DNA of 64,000 bases from Luteimicrobium sp042670205. Lineage in GTDB: Bacteria; Actinomycetota; Actinomycetes; Actinomycetales; Cellulomonadaceae. Both the position numbers and the translations under genes were made by a program. Under the pieces are notes generated by a model. That model worked only from the letters and a program-made list of their open reading frames with translations. It was not told where the DNA came from and ran no database searches. The DNA lies in NCBI RefSeq assembly GCF_042670205.1, contig NZ_JBHUWD010000012.1:1-64000 (forward strand), in the 5' to 3' direction. Positions 48,214 through 57,978 of the stretch are shown here, piece by piece. The number at the start of each line of letters is the position of its first letter. Position 1 is the stretch's first letter.

Positions 48214-49373
48214 CCAGCACCCAGACCCCCGCACCCGCGACGACGTCGCGTGGTGCGTCCGGCGGCGCCGCGGGCACCGGCCGCTCGGGCGGTGCGATGG
48301 ACGTCGCGCGCCGGTGGGGCAGGCGCATCGCGGACCGGCGCTTCCTGCCGGTCGCGGGCACCCTGCTCACGCTCGTGCTGATCCTGGTGATCGGTCAGGC
48401 GCGGTACTCGACGGACACCCGCAGCTTCGTCAACATGCGGCTGTTCTCCAACCTGCTCGTCGACAACTCGTACCTGCTGGTCCTCGCCGTCGGCATGACG
48501 TTCGTGATCCTCACGGGAGGTATCGACCTCTCGGTGGGCGCGGTCGTCGCCCTCGTGGGGCTCGTCGTCGCGAAGCTGCTCATCCTCGGGCTGCCGCTCC
48601 CGCTGGTCCTCCTCGCCGGAGTGCTCGTCGGGACGGTGTTCGGGCTCCTCATCGGCGTGCTCGTCCAGTACTTCTCGATCCAGCCGTTCATCGCGTCGCT
48701 CGCGGCGATGTTCCTCGCGCGCGGCCTGTGCAACGTCGTGAGCGTCGAGTCGCTCGCGATCGAGGACAAGGGCTTCACGGACCTCGCGTCGTGGCGGCTC
48801 AAGTTCGGGCACGGCCCGAGCATCTGGTACATCAACCTGTCGATGGTCGTCGCGCTCGTCGTGATCCTCGTCGCCGTCTACCTGCTCCACTACACGCGCT
48901 TCGGACGCACGGTGTACGGGCTGGGCGCGGGGGACGGCGGCCAGGCGGTCGGGCTCATGGGCCTGCGCGCGGCGCGCACCAAGGTGTGGGTCTACGTCAT
49001 CTCCGGCACGTGCGCCGGGATCGCCGGGATCCTCTTCGCCTTCTACACGCGGTCCGGGTTCAACCTCACGGGCATCGGCATGGAGCTCGACGCCATCGCC
49101 TCCGTCGTCATCGGCGGCGCGATGCTCACGGGCGGCAGCGGCTTCGTCCTCGGGTCCGTCGCGGGCGTGCTCGTGTACGGGCTGATCCAGGTGCTCATCG
49201 CGCGCGAGGGCCTCGACTCGTGGTGGACGAAGGTCTTCATCGGCGCCGTGCTGCTGCTCTTCGTGCTGCTCCAGCGCGCGCTCACCACCGGCCAGAAGCG
49301 CCGCCGCAAGAAGAACAAGGAGGAGAGCCCCGCGCCGCCGCCCTCGGACGCGGCGCCGCTACCCGCCGCCTGA
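48210..49373 (+). CDS. yjfF: Sugar ABC transporter permease, YjfF-like
   Basis: The second permease of the YtfQRT-YjfF-type importer, 387 residues. About 45 extra hydrophilic residues at the start precede the first membrane segment (VAGTLLTLVLILVIGQ). It has GMTFVILTGGIDLSVGAVVALV, VQYFSIQPFIASLAAMFLARG, FGRTVYGLGAGDGGQAVGLMG and IASVVIGGAMLTGGSGFVLG. The tail is basic then Pro/Ala-rich. It ends the transport unit; a hairpin and 192 bases separate it from the secreted GH51 gene. Confidence 0.92.
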   Translation: MTSTQTPAPATTSRGASGGAAGTGRSGGAMDVARRWGRRIADRRFLPVAGTLLTLVLILVIGQARYSTDTRSFVNMRLFSNLLVDNSYLLVLAVGMTFVILTGGIDLSVGAVVALVGLVVAKLLILGLPLPLVLLAGVLVGTVFGLLIGVLVQYFSIQPFIASLAAMFLARGLCNVVSVESLAIEDKGFTDLASWRLKFGHGPSIWYINLSMVVALVVILVAVYLLHYTRFGRTVYGLGAGDGGQAVGLMGLRAARTKVWVYVISGTCAGIAGILFAFYTRSGFNLTGIGMELDAIASVVIGGAMLTGGSGFVLGSVAGVLVYGLIQVLIAREGLDSWWTKVFIGAVLLLFVLLQRALTTGQKRRRKKNKEESPAPPPSDAAPLPAA

Positions 49374-49428
49374 CCCCCGGCCGACCCGTCCTCGGACGGA
49401 CGACCGGACGCACGACCCCCGACGAAGG

Positions 49429-49484
49429 GGACCCCGCCTCACGGACCCTGGCTGCCACCAGGGAACCTCCGGGAGACGGGGTCC
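49429..49484 (+). terminator. Hairpin after yjfF
   Basis: GGACCCCG (49429-49436) pairs with CGGGGTCC (49477-49484), and CCCTGG...CCAGGG forms an inner stem. It lies between the transporter unit and the GH51 gene. No AraR-type site was found in 49374-49565. Confidence 0.55.
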
Positions 49485-49565
49485 TCGAGCCGGGGCGCAC
49501 CCTGCAACGGAGCAGCGGGACCCGAGCTCGACGCTCCGCACGTCCATACACGCGCAAGGAGCACG

Positions 49566-52500
49566 ATGATCGTGTCACACCACCGTTCACGTCATAAAGG
49601 CCCCGGCGCCGCGCTCGGGCTGGGGGTGGCGCTCGCCGTCGCCCTCGGCGCCGTCGCGGCGCCGGCCCGGGCCGCCGACGCCCCCGCCGATCCGACGGCG
49701 CCCTCGCTGCCCGGCGTCGTCGACTCGTTCGACGACGCCACGCTCGGCGGCCAGTGGTCGATCCTGGGCGAGGCGGCGTCCGCCTGGTCGCTGGCGACCA
49801 ACCCCGGATCCCTCACGCTGACCGCCCAGCCCGGCGACACCTACCAGACCACGAACACGGCGAAGAACGTGTTCTCGGTCGACGTCCCCGACGGCGACTT
49901 CACGGCCGTCACGACGGTCCACGCCCCGGTCGCGAAGGTCTACCAGGGCGCCGGCCTGATCGCGTTCGACGACCTGGACAACTACGTCCGGTCCGGGCTG
50001 ACCTACGTCGGCAGCCTGGCGCCGTCGGGCATCGCGATCGAGAACGACATCGAGACCGGCGCTGCGTTCACGGCCGCGAGCTTCGGCGACCGGCCGGGTT
50101 CGCAGGCGGAGACGCTGCGCCTGCAGCGCACGGGCGACGTCGTCACGACGAGCTACTGGGACGCGACCACCGGGGCGTGGGTCCGGACAGGCTCGGTCAC
50201 GGTGTCGTTCGACATCACGCACCTCGGCCTGTACGCCCTCGCGGCGCAGGACGGCACGACCTTCCCGGCGGTCTTCGACGACTTCGCCTACGAGGCCGCG
50301 GACGGGAAGGACGTCGTGCCGACCGGGACGTTCACCTTCCTGGGCGGCGACGGCGACCAGTACCTGCAGACCGAGGACGGCCGGCTCGGCCTGACGTCGA
50401 CCCGCCCGACGAACACCCTCGCGTTCACCGCGACGGAGGTCTCGGAGGGGGCGGTCACGCTGGCGTCCGGCGAGGTCCCCGTCGTCCTGGGGACGGGGGG
50501 CACGCTCGCGATGGGGAGCGTCGGGCAGGAGCCGGTGCCCCTGCGGATCACGGACGCGGGCGGCGGCAAGGTCTACCTGCGGACCGCGGACTCGACCGGT
50601 GACGACGGGTACGTCGGCCTGGCCGACGGGCTGCTGGCCGTCGGCGCGAAGGGCGACGCCGTGAAGCTCACCGTGCAGCAGGTCAAGGTCACCGACGGGT
50701 CGAGCCTCGACATCGACGGCGACGCGACCAGCATCCAGGTCGCCGACGACCTCTACGGGATCTTCTACGAGGACATCAACTACGCGGCCGACGGCGGCCT
50801 CTACGCCGAGCTGGTGCGCAACCGGTCGTTCGAGTTCAACAGCTCGGACAACAGCGGCTTCACCGGCATGACGGCGTGGAGCACGCTCACGCGCGGCGAG
50901 GGCGCGGGCTCGACCGCGACCGTCGGCACGGGCGACGCGCGGCTGGGCGACGACAACCGCTACTTCCTCACCCTGACGGCCACGGGCGCGGGCGCCGGGA
51001 TCCAGAACGCCGGCGACAACTCCGGGTTCGCGATCGAGAAGGACGGGAAGTACGACTTCTCGGTGTGGGCGCGGTCGGCGACGGCCCAGGACCTCGCGGT
51101 CCGCCTCGAGAGCAAGGACGGGTCCGCCGCCTACGCCACCGGCACGGTCGCCGTCGACGGCTCGGACACGTGGAAGAAGTACACGGTCACGCTGACCGCG
51201 GACGTGACCACCGACGCGGCGCGTCTCGCGGTCCTCGCCGGTGCGGCGTCGACGGTGCGCCTCGACATGGTCTCGCTGTTCCCCGAGGACACGTGGGTGG
51301 GTCCCGTCAACGGGAAGTCGGTGCTGCGCAAGGACCTCGCGCAGAAGATCGCCGACCTCAAGCCCAAGTTCCTGCGCTTCCCCGGCGGCTGCGTGACCGA
51401 CGTCGGCACCTTCCCGTCGTACGCCGAGTCGGGCGGCGCGGACCGCAAGCGTATGTACCAGTGGAAGGAGACGATCGGCCCGGTCGAGCAGCGTCCGACG
51501 AACGCCAACTTCTGGGGCTACAACCAGTCGTACGGCATCGGGTACCTCGAGTACTTCGAGTTCGCCGAGGACCTCGGCGCGACGCCGCTGCCCGTCGTGA
51601 CGGTCGGGGCGCAGGGCTGCGGCTCGAGCCTCAAGGGCACGACCGACGCCGCCACGGTGCAGCGCTACGTCCAGGACACGGTCGACCTGCTCGAGTTCGC
51701 GAACGGCGACACCACCACCGAGTGGGGCGCGAAGCGCGCCGCGCTGGGCCACCCGAAGCCGTTCGGCGTGAAGTACATCGAGCTCGGCAACGAGGAGAAC
51801 AACACCGAGTTCGAGAAGAACTTCCCGACGTTCCGCGCGGCCGTCGAGGCGGCGTTCCCGGGCGTCACGGTCATCTCCAACTCGGGGCCGGACGACTCCG
51901 GCTCGCGCTTCGACACCCTCTGGGCCTTCAACAAGCAGCAGAAGGTCGCCATGGTCGACGAGCACTACTACAACAGCCCCGACTGGTTCCTCGCGAACGC
52001 CGACCGCTACGACTCCTACGACCGCAGCGGACCGCAGGTCTTCCTCGGCGAGTACGCCTCCCAGGGCAACACGCTGTGGAACTCGATCACCGAGGCCGCG
52101 TACATGACGAGCCTCGAGCGGAACTCGGACGTCGTGCAGCTCGCGTCGTACGCGCCGCTGCTGTCCAACGAGGACTACGTGCAGTGGTCCCCCGACGCGA
52201 TCTGGTTCGACAACGACGAGTCGTGGGGGAGCCCGAACTACTACGTCCAGAAGATGTTCTCGAACAACCTGGACGCGGGCGACCACGTCGTCCCGAGCAC
52301 GTACACGGGCCCGCAGGTCACGCCCGAGCCGCTCGGGGGCGGGGTCTTCCTGTCCACGTGGAGCACGGCGGCGTCCTACGACAACGTGAAGGTCACGTCC
52401 AACGACACCGGCGACACCCTGTTCTCGGACGACTTCTCGGGTCCGTCGACGTGGTCGCCGCAGTCGGGCACGTGGGCCGTGTCGAACGGCGCCTACACGC

Positions 52501-54287
52501 AGACCAGCACCTCGGTGACCGACGCCCGGTCGATCATCCCCGACGCGTACACGAAGGACTGGTCGGACTACACGCTCGAGCTGGACGCCACGAAGACCGC
52601 CGGGTTGGAGGGCTTCCTCGTCGGGTTCGCGGCCACGGGCCCGAACAACTTCTTCTGGTGGAACCTCGGCGGGTGGTCGAACACCCGTCAGGCGCTGCAG
52701 AAGGCGGACGGCGGCTCGGCCGGCGAGGTCGACGCGGTCGAGGGCAGCACCATCACGACCGGGAAGACCTACCACCTCAAGGTCGTCGTCTCCGGTCGTG
52801 ACATCAAGCTCTACCTCGACGGCGAGCTCCAGATGGACTACGAGGACGTCGTCGCGACGCAGGACGTCTTCCAGGACGTCACGCGCGACGCGTCCACCGG
52901 CGACCTCGTCGTCAAGGTGGTCAACACGTCCGACACGACACGCCGCACGGCCGTCCACGTCTCCGACGTCGGGATCCGCTCGACGGGCACCGCCACGGTC
53001 CTCACCGGCCAGCGCGACGACACCAACACCAAGGCGAAGAAGACGAAGGTCGTCCCGGTCACCCGCGAGCTCACCGGGCTCTCGGGCGACTTCAGCTACG
53101 ACTTCCAGCCCTACTCGGTGACGTTCCTGCGCCTGCACACCGTGGACGCCGTCGCGCCGACGATCGACTCGCTCGACCTGTCGTCCGCCGGCGTCCGCGG
53201 CTGGCACGCCGACCCGGTCACGGTCACCGCGACCGCGTCGGACGACCGTGGCGTGGCGAGCCTCGAGACCCGGGTCGACGGCGGCGCCTGGGTGGCGTCG
53301 TCGTCCGTGTCGACGGCGTCGGTCCAGGTCTCTGGGCAGGGCGAGCACACCGTCGAGGTGCGCGCGACCGACGCCGACGGCAACGTCTCCGAGGTCCGCC
53401 CGGTGACGTTCGCGATCGACGCGACCCCGCCGATCTCCAACGCGACCGTCGACCCGAAGGCCCGGACGGTCACGCTCCGCGCCGCGGACTCGGGCGCGGG
53501 GACGGCGCGGGTCGAGTACCGGGTCGGGACGTCGGGTGCGTGGTCGACCTACGTCTCGCCGGTGAAGGTCGGCGCGGCGGCGACCACGGTCCAGTACCGG
53601 GCCGTCGACGCCGTCGGCAACGTCGAGGCGGCGAACACGGTGGTCGTGCCGGCCGCGGGGGTCGTCCTCAAGGCGACGTCGACCGCTGCGGTGGTGTCGC
53701 CTTCGACGGTGACGTTCGGGACGTCGCCGAAGGTGACGGTCCGGGTGACCGGCGCGGGCGGGACGCCGACGGGGACCGTGCGCGTGACGGACGGGAAGCG
53801 TCTGGTCGGGTCGGCGACGCTCTCGAGCGGGCGCGCGTCCGTGACGGTCGCGAAGGACCTCGCCGTCGGGTCGCACACGCTCTCGGTGGCGTACTCCGGC
53901 GACAAGGCGTTCGCGGCGTCGTCGGACACGGTCAGGGTCACGGTGACCAAGACGTCGTCGCGCACGTCGGTGAAGGTCTCGCCGAAGTCCCCGACGCACA
54001 CCCAGCGCGCGACGGTGACCGCGACGGTGAAGACCGTGGTGCCGTCGGGCTCGGTGACCGTCAAGGTCACGCACGCCGTGAAGAAGACGGTCGTGAAGCA
54101 CGGGAAGAAGGTCACGACCACGACGACGAAGACGGTCGTGTCGACGAAGGTCGCCCTGTCGAAGAACGGGACCGCGAGCGTGCGGCTCCCGAAGCTCGCC
54201 CACGGGACCTACCGCCTGACCGTGACGTACGGCGGCTCGGCGACGGCGACGTCGTCGGCCGCGGCCACGGCCCTCACCGTGCGCTAG
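49566..54287 (+). CDS. Secreted multidomain GH51 alpha-L-arabinofuranosidase
   Basis: A 1573-residue exported enzyme. Signal peptide 1-37 is followed by a beta-sandwich domain (about 48-245) and a trefoil-like domain (about 250-375). A GH51-type N-terminal part then carries an inserted CBM4-like module (about 390-575), followed by the GH51 barrel (about 580-930). The acid/base is Glu743 in ELGNEENN and the nucleophile Glu829 in FLGEYASQ. A laminin-like sandwich inserted in the C-terminal GH51 domain comes next (about 940-1090), then Ig-like repeats (about 1195-1573). GH51 enzymes release terminal L-arabinofuranose from arabinan, arabinoxylan or arabinogalactan. AAGGAG precedes ATG 49566. The last 270 residues are nearly the same as in the next two genes. 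It is large for GH51 (usually about 500 or 800 residues). Confidence 0.9.
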   Translation: MIVSHHRSRHKGPGAALGLGVALAVALGAVAAPARAADAPADPTAPSLPGVVDSFDDATLGGQWSILGEAASAWSLATNPGSLTLTAQPGDTYQTTNTAKNVFSVDVPDGDFTAVTTVHAPVAKVYQGAGLIAFDDLDNYVRSGLTYVGSLAPSGIAIENDIETGAAFTAASFGDRPGSQAETLRLQRTGDVVTTSYWDATTGAWVRTGSVTVSFDITHLGLYALAAQDGTTFPAVFDDFAYEAADGKDVVPTGTFTFLGGDGDQYLQTEDGRLGLTSTRPTNTLAFTATEVSEGAVTLASGEVPVVLGTGGTLAMGSVGQEPVPLRITDAGGGKVYLRTADSTGDDGYVGLADGLLAVGAKGDAVKLTVQQVKVTDGSSLDIDGDATSIQVADDLYGIFYEDINYAADGGLYAELVRNRSFEFNSSDNSGFTGMTAWSTLTRGEGAGSTATVGTGDARLGDDNRYFLTLTATGAGAGIQNAGDNSGFAIEKDGKYDFSVWARSATAQDLAVRLESKDGSAAYATGTVAVDGSDTWKKYTVTLTADVTTDAARLAVLAGAASTVRLDMVSLFPEDTWVGPVNGKSVLRKDLAQKIADLKPKFLRFPGGCVTDVGTFPSYAESGGADRKRMYQWKETIGPVEQRPTNANFWGYNQSYGIGYLEYFEFAEDLGATPLPVVTVGAQGCGSSLKGTTDAATVQRYVQDTVDLLEFANGDTTTEWGAKRAALGHPKPFGVKYIELGNEENNTEFEKNFPTFRAAVEAAFPGVTVISNSGPDDSGSRFDTLWAFNKQQKVAMVDEHYYNSPDWFLANADRYDSYDRSGPQVFLGEYASQGNTLWNSITEAAYMTSLERNSDVVQLASYAPLLSNEDYVQWSPDAIWFDNDESWGSPNYYVQKMFSNNLDAGDHVVPSTYTGPQVTPEPLGGGVFLSTWSTAASYDNVKVTSNDTGDTLFSDDFSGPSTWSPQSGTWAVSNGAYTQTSTSVTDARSIIPDAYTKDWSDYTLELDATKTAGLEGFLVGFAATGPNNFFWWNLGGWSNTRQALQKADGGSAGEVDAVEGSTITTGKTYHLKVVVSGRDIKLYLDGELQMDYEDVVATQDVFQDVTRDASTGDLVVKVVNTSDTTRRTAVHVSDVGIRSTGTATVLTGQRDDTNTKAKKTKVVPVTRELTGLSGDFSYDFQPYSVTFLRLHTVDAVAPTIDSLDLSSAGVRGWHADPVTVTATASDDRGVASLETRVDGGAWVASSSVSTASVQVSGQGEHTVEVRATDADGNVSEVRPVTFAIDATPPISNATVDPKARTVTLRAADSGAGTARVEYRVGTSGAWSTYVSPVKVGAAATTVQYRAVDAVGNVEAANTVVVPAAGVVLKATSTAAVVSPSTVTFGTSPKVTVRVTGAGGTPTGTVRVTDGKRLVGSATLSSGRASVTVAKDLAVGSHTLSVAYSGDKAFAASSDTVRVTVTKTSSRTSVKVSPKSPTHTQRATVTATVKTVVPSGSVTVKVTHAVKKTVVKHGKKVTTTTTKTVVSTKVALSKNGTASVRLPKLAHGTYRLTVTYGGSATATSSAAATALTVR

Positions 54288-54290
54288 CCG

Positions 54291-54319
54291 GGTGGGGCGC
54301 CCGCACCGGGCGCCCCACC
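54291..54319 (+). terminator. Terminator after the GH51 gene
   Basis: A perfect 12-base stem (GGTGGGGCGCCC with GGGCGCCCCACC) around a 5-base loop, three bases after the stop codon and 33 bases ahead of the next start. Confidence 0.8.
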
Positions 54320-54351
54320 CCCCTCAGGACTTCCTCGAAGGAGAACCACCC

Positions 54352-57300
54352 ATGTCAACCTCCGCACGGACCCGACGGTCCGCGTCGGCGACGGCGCTCG
54401 CGCTGGTCGTCGGCGGGCTCGGCGCCGCCCTGCCCGCCACGGCGCAGGCGGCCCCGCCGCTCCCGGCCCTCACGGCCGACCCCGCACCCGCCACGACGCT
54501 CGACGACGGCCTCGTCGCGTCCTACCCCCTCGACGAGACGTCCGGCACCACGGCGCACGACGCGTCCGGCCACGGCAAGGACGGCACCGTCGAGGGCGCC
54601 GTGTCCTGGAACGACGGCGAGGGCTTCGCGTTCAGCGGCGGCGCCTCAGGCTCGGGCAACGCCATCAAGCTTCCCGACAACCTGATCGCCGGCGACGACG
54701 ACGTGAGCGTCGACCTCGACGTCAAGGTCGACCCGACGCTCAGCGGCAACTGGTTCCTGTTCAACCTGGGCAACGTCGCCCCGTATCCCGACGGCACCGG
54801 CTACCTGTTCGTCACGGGCAAGGACTCCTCGAGCCGGTACCGGGGCACGTTCGCGACCGGCGGCTTCGCCACCGAGCAGAGCGCCGCCCGCCCCGGCGGC
54901 CTGGCGACGGGGACGTGGAAGCACGTCACGCTCGTCGTCGACGGAGGCACGACCGCCGCGCCCGGCAGCATCTCGCTGTACGAGGACGGCGCGCTCGTGG
55001 CCCAGCGGGTCAACGTCACGAGCTCGCCCGCGAGCATCGTGACGAGCACCCGGAACTACCTGGGCCGGTCCGCGTACGCGGGCGACGCGTCGTTCAAGGG
55101 CCAGCTCAAGGACGTGCGCGTCTACGACCGCACGCTCGACGCGGCGGAGGTCGCGTCGCTCGCGGGCGTCGCACCCTCCGACCAGGACGCGGTCACGGCG
55201 GCCGCCGCGGCGCTCGCCGTCCCCGACGCCGACGACGTGCGCGGCAACGTCACCCTGCCGACCGCCGGCGACCACGGCACCACGGTCGCGTGGGCGTCGT
55301 CGGACCCGGGCGTCGTCTCGACCACGGGCGAGGTCACGCGGCCCGCGCACGGCACCGACGCGGTGGCCGTCACGCTCACCGCCACCGTCACGAAGGGCGA
55401 CGCCACGGCGACGCGGACGATCCCGCTGACCGTCGAGCCGCTGCCCGAGCAGGAGGACACCACCGCCTACGTGTTCGCCTACTTCGAGGGCGAGAGCACC
55501 GACGCCGGCGAGTCGGTCTACCTCGGCGCGAGCCAGGGCGACGACGCGCTGCACTGGAACGACCTCAACGACGGCAACCCGCTGTTCACGTCGACGCTCG
55601 GCACGAAGGGCCTGCGGGACCCGTTCATTATCCGCTCCCACGACGGCGACAAGTTCTACCTCCTGGCGACGGACCTCAAGATCTACCCGTCCGGGAACTT
55701 CGCGACGGCGCAGCGCACGGGCTCGACGTCGCTCGAGATCTGGGAGTCCGACGACCTCGTGCACTGGTCGGACCAGCGGCACGTCAAGGTCTCCTCGGAC
55801 TTCGCGGGGAACACCTGGGCACCCGAGGCGTACTACGACGAGGAGCTCGGCAGCTACGTCGTCTACTGGGCGTCGAACCTCTACGACACCACGGACACGA
55901 CCGGCCGCGACAACACGGCGACGTACAACCGCATGATGTACGCGACGACGCGCGACTTCGTGACGTTCAGCGACCCGAAGCCGTGGGTCGACGTCAAGCG
56001 GGGCAGCGGCCTCGGCATGATCGACGCGACCGTGATCAAGGACGGCGACCAGTACTACCGCTTCGTCAAGGACGAGCAGTACATGATCCCGCGCGAGGAG
56101 AAGTCGACCGACCTCCTGGCGCCGGTGTCCGGCTCGCTCCCGACGACGACCTCCACGCCCTGGCAGCTCGTCAAGGAGAAGGTCGCCTTCGGTCAGCCCA
56201 ACCAGTGGGGCGGGACGTTCACGGCGGGCGAGGGCCCGACCGTCTTCAAGGCCAACGCGGGCGACGTCAACACGGGAGGCCAGGACACCTGGTACCTGTT
56301 CGTCGACCAGCCGAGCTACCACGGCGGCAAGGGCTACGTGCCGTTCGTGACGACCGACCTCGACTCGGGCCAGTTCACGTCCGTGGCGGCGCAGTCGGAG
56401 CTCCCGACCAGCCCGCGGCACGGCACCGTGCTGCCGGTCACGCAGGCCGAGTACGAGCGGGTGCTCGCCGCGTACCAGCCGGACCTCCTCGTCGACGCGG
56501 TCGACCCCGTCACGACGACGACCCGGATGGGCGAGGCGCCCGTGCTGCCGTCCACCGTGACCGTCCGGTACCACGACGGGTCCTCGAAGCAGGTCGCGGT
56601 GACGTGGCCGCAGGTCGACGCCGCGCAGTACGCGCAGCCGGGGACCTTCGAGGTGCGAGCGGACGTGGTGCCCGGGGCCGACGTCCAGGCGGTCGCGACG
56701 GTCACCGTGACCGACGCCGTCGATCCGGTCGTCACGCTGACCACCACGCCCGGCCAGCCGTCGTCCGGCTGGTTCGCGACCGCACCGGTGACGGTCGACG
56801 CGACCGCCACCGACGACGGCACGGTCGCCACGGTGGACACCTCGCTCGACGGCGGCCCCTGGGTCACCGCCGACGGCGCCACGGCCCACGTGACCGTGCC
56901 CGCCGACGGCCGGCACCTCGTGCAGGCGCGCGCGACGGACGCGTCGGGGAACATGTCCGCGATCGTGTCGCGTGCGGTCCTCGTCGACACCGGTGCGCCC
57001 GTCTCGAAGGCGACCGTGTCCACGACCGAGCGGTCGGTCGCGCTCGCCGCGGCCGACGAGTGGTCGGGCGTGGCGCGGGTCGAGTACCGGGTCGGGACAG
57101 CGGGCGCGTGGTCGACCTACGTCTCGCCGGTGAAGGTCGGGCCGGGCGCGGCGACGGTGCAGTACCGGGCCGTGGATGTGGCGGGGAACGTGGAGGTCAC
57201 GAACGCGGCTTCCGTTCCTGCCGCTGGGGTCGTGCTGAAGAGCACGTCGACTGCTGCGGTGGTGTCGCCGTCGACGGTGACGTTCGGGAAGTCGCCGAAG

Positions 57301-57858
57301 GTGACGGTCCGGGTGACCGGTGCCGGCGGTGTGCCGTCCGGGTCGGTGCGGGTCACGGACGGGAAGCGGCTGGTCGGCTCGGCGAAGCTCTCGGGCGGCA
57401 AGGCCACGGTCGGCCTCGCGGGCGACCTGGCGGTCGGGTCTCACACGCTGGTGGTCGCGTACTCGGGTGACAAGGCGTTCGCGGCGTCGTCGGACACGGT
57501 CAAGGTCAAGGTGACCAAGGCGTCGTCGGCGACTGCCGTGAAGGTCTCGCCGAAGTCCCCGACCCACACCCAGCGGGCGACGGTCACGGCGACGGTGAAG
57601 ACCGTCCAGCCGACCGGCACGGTCACGGTCAAGGTCACCACGACGGTGAAGAAGACCGTGGTCACGCACGGGAAGAAGGTCACGACCACGACGACGAGGA
57701 CCGTCGTGTCCCGGAAGGTCGCGCTGTCCAAGACCGGGACCGCGAGCCTGCGGCTCCCCAAGCTCGCCCAGGGCACCTACCGCCTCACGGTGAGCTTCGG
57801 CGGGTCGGCGACCGCGACGTCGTCGTCCGCCGCCACCACGGTCCGCGTCACGAGGTAG
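54352..57858 (+). CDS. Secreted LamG-GH43 arabinan-active enzyme
   Basis: A 1168-residue exported enzyme. Signal peptide (about 1-34) precedes a LamG/concanavalin-like domain (about 55-280) and an Ig-like module of the VAWASSDPGVVSTTGEV type (about 285-365). The five-bladed GH43 propeller follows (about 370-705), then a Big_4-type module (about 720-785), a sugar-hydrolase-associated Ig module (about 790-880) and the shared C-terminal Ig repeats to the end. The GH43 triad can be proposed as Asp423 (GLRDPF), Asp558 (GMIDATV) and Glu627 (AGEGPTVFK). The subfamily acts on L-arabinofuranosyl linkages in related proteins, and the exact linkage is not readable. GAAGGAG precedes ATG 54352. Terminator hairpins lie on both sides, so it may have its own promoter. 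Confidence 0.87.
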   Translation: MSTSARTRRSASATALALVVGGLGAALPATAQAAPPLPALTADPAPATTLDDGLVASYPLDETSGTTAHDASGHGKDGTVEGAVSWNDGEGFAFSGGASGSGNAIKLPDNLIAGDDDVSVDLDVKVDPTLSGNWFLFNLGNVAPYPDGTGYLFVTGKDSSSRYRGTFATGGFATEQSAARPGGLATGTWKHVTLVVDGGTTAAPGSISLYEDGALVAQRVNVTSSPASIVTSTRNYLGRSAYAGDASFKGQLKDVRVYDRTLDAAEVASLAGVAPSDQDAVTAAAAALAVPDADDVRGNVTLPTAGDHGTTVAWASSDPGVVSTTGEVTRPAHGTDAVAVTLTATVTKGDATATRTIPLTVEPLPEQEDTTAYVFAYFEGESTDAGESVYLGASQGDDALHWNDLNDGNPLFTSTLGTKGLRDPFIIRSHDGDKFYLLATDLKIYPSGNFATAQRTGSTSLEIWESDDLVHWSDQRHVKVSSDFAGNTWAPEAYYDEELGSYVVYWASNLYDTTDTTGRDNTATYNRMMYATTRDFVTFSDPKPWVDVKRGSGLGMIDATVIKDGDQYYRFVKDEQYMIPREEKSTDLLAPVSGSLPTTTSTPWQLVKEKVAFGQPNQWGGTFTAGEGPTVFKANAGDVNTGGQDTWYLFVDQPSYHGGKGYVPFVTTDLDSGQFTSVAAQSELPTSPRHGTVLPVTQAEYERVLAAYQPDLLVDAVDPVTTTTRMGEAPVLPSTVTVRYHDGSSKQVAVTWPQVDAAQYAQPGTFEVRADVVPGADVQAVATVTVTDAVDPVVTLTTTPGQPSSGWFATAPVTVDATATDDGTVATVDTSLDGGPWVTADGATAHVTVPADGRHLVQARATDASGNMSAIVSRAVLVDTGAPVSKATVSTTERSVALAAADEWSGVARVEYRVGTAGAWSTYVSPVKVGPGAATVQYRAVDVAGNVEVTNAASVPAAGVVLKSTSTAAVVSPSTVTFGKSPKVTVRVTGAGGVPSGSVRVTDGKRLVGSAKLSGGKATVGLAGDLAVGSHTLVVAYSGDKAFAASSDTVKVKVTKASSATAVKVSPKSPTHTQRATVTATVKTVQPTGTVTVKVTTTVKKTVVTHGKKVTTTTTRTVVSRKVALSKTGTASLRLPKLAQGTYRLTVSFGGSATATSSSAATTVRVTR

Positions 57859-57870
57859 CGGCCGTCCACG

Positions 57871-57910
57871 ACTGCCGGGCGCGGCGTCCGAGTGCGCCGC
57901 GCCCGGCAGT
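57871..57910 (+). terminator. Terminator after the LamG-GH43 gene
   Basis: A perfect 16-base stem (ACTGCCGGGCGCGGCG at 57871-57886 with 57895-57910) around an 8-base loop, 12 bases past the stop codon. Confidence 0.82.
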
Positions 57911-57978
57911 TCTCGCACTCCGATGGTGACGTTGCCATCGGTGCGTCCCACGCAGGGGGACCGATGAGAAGGGGAACG

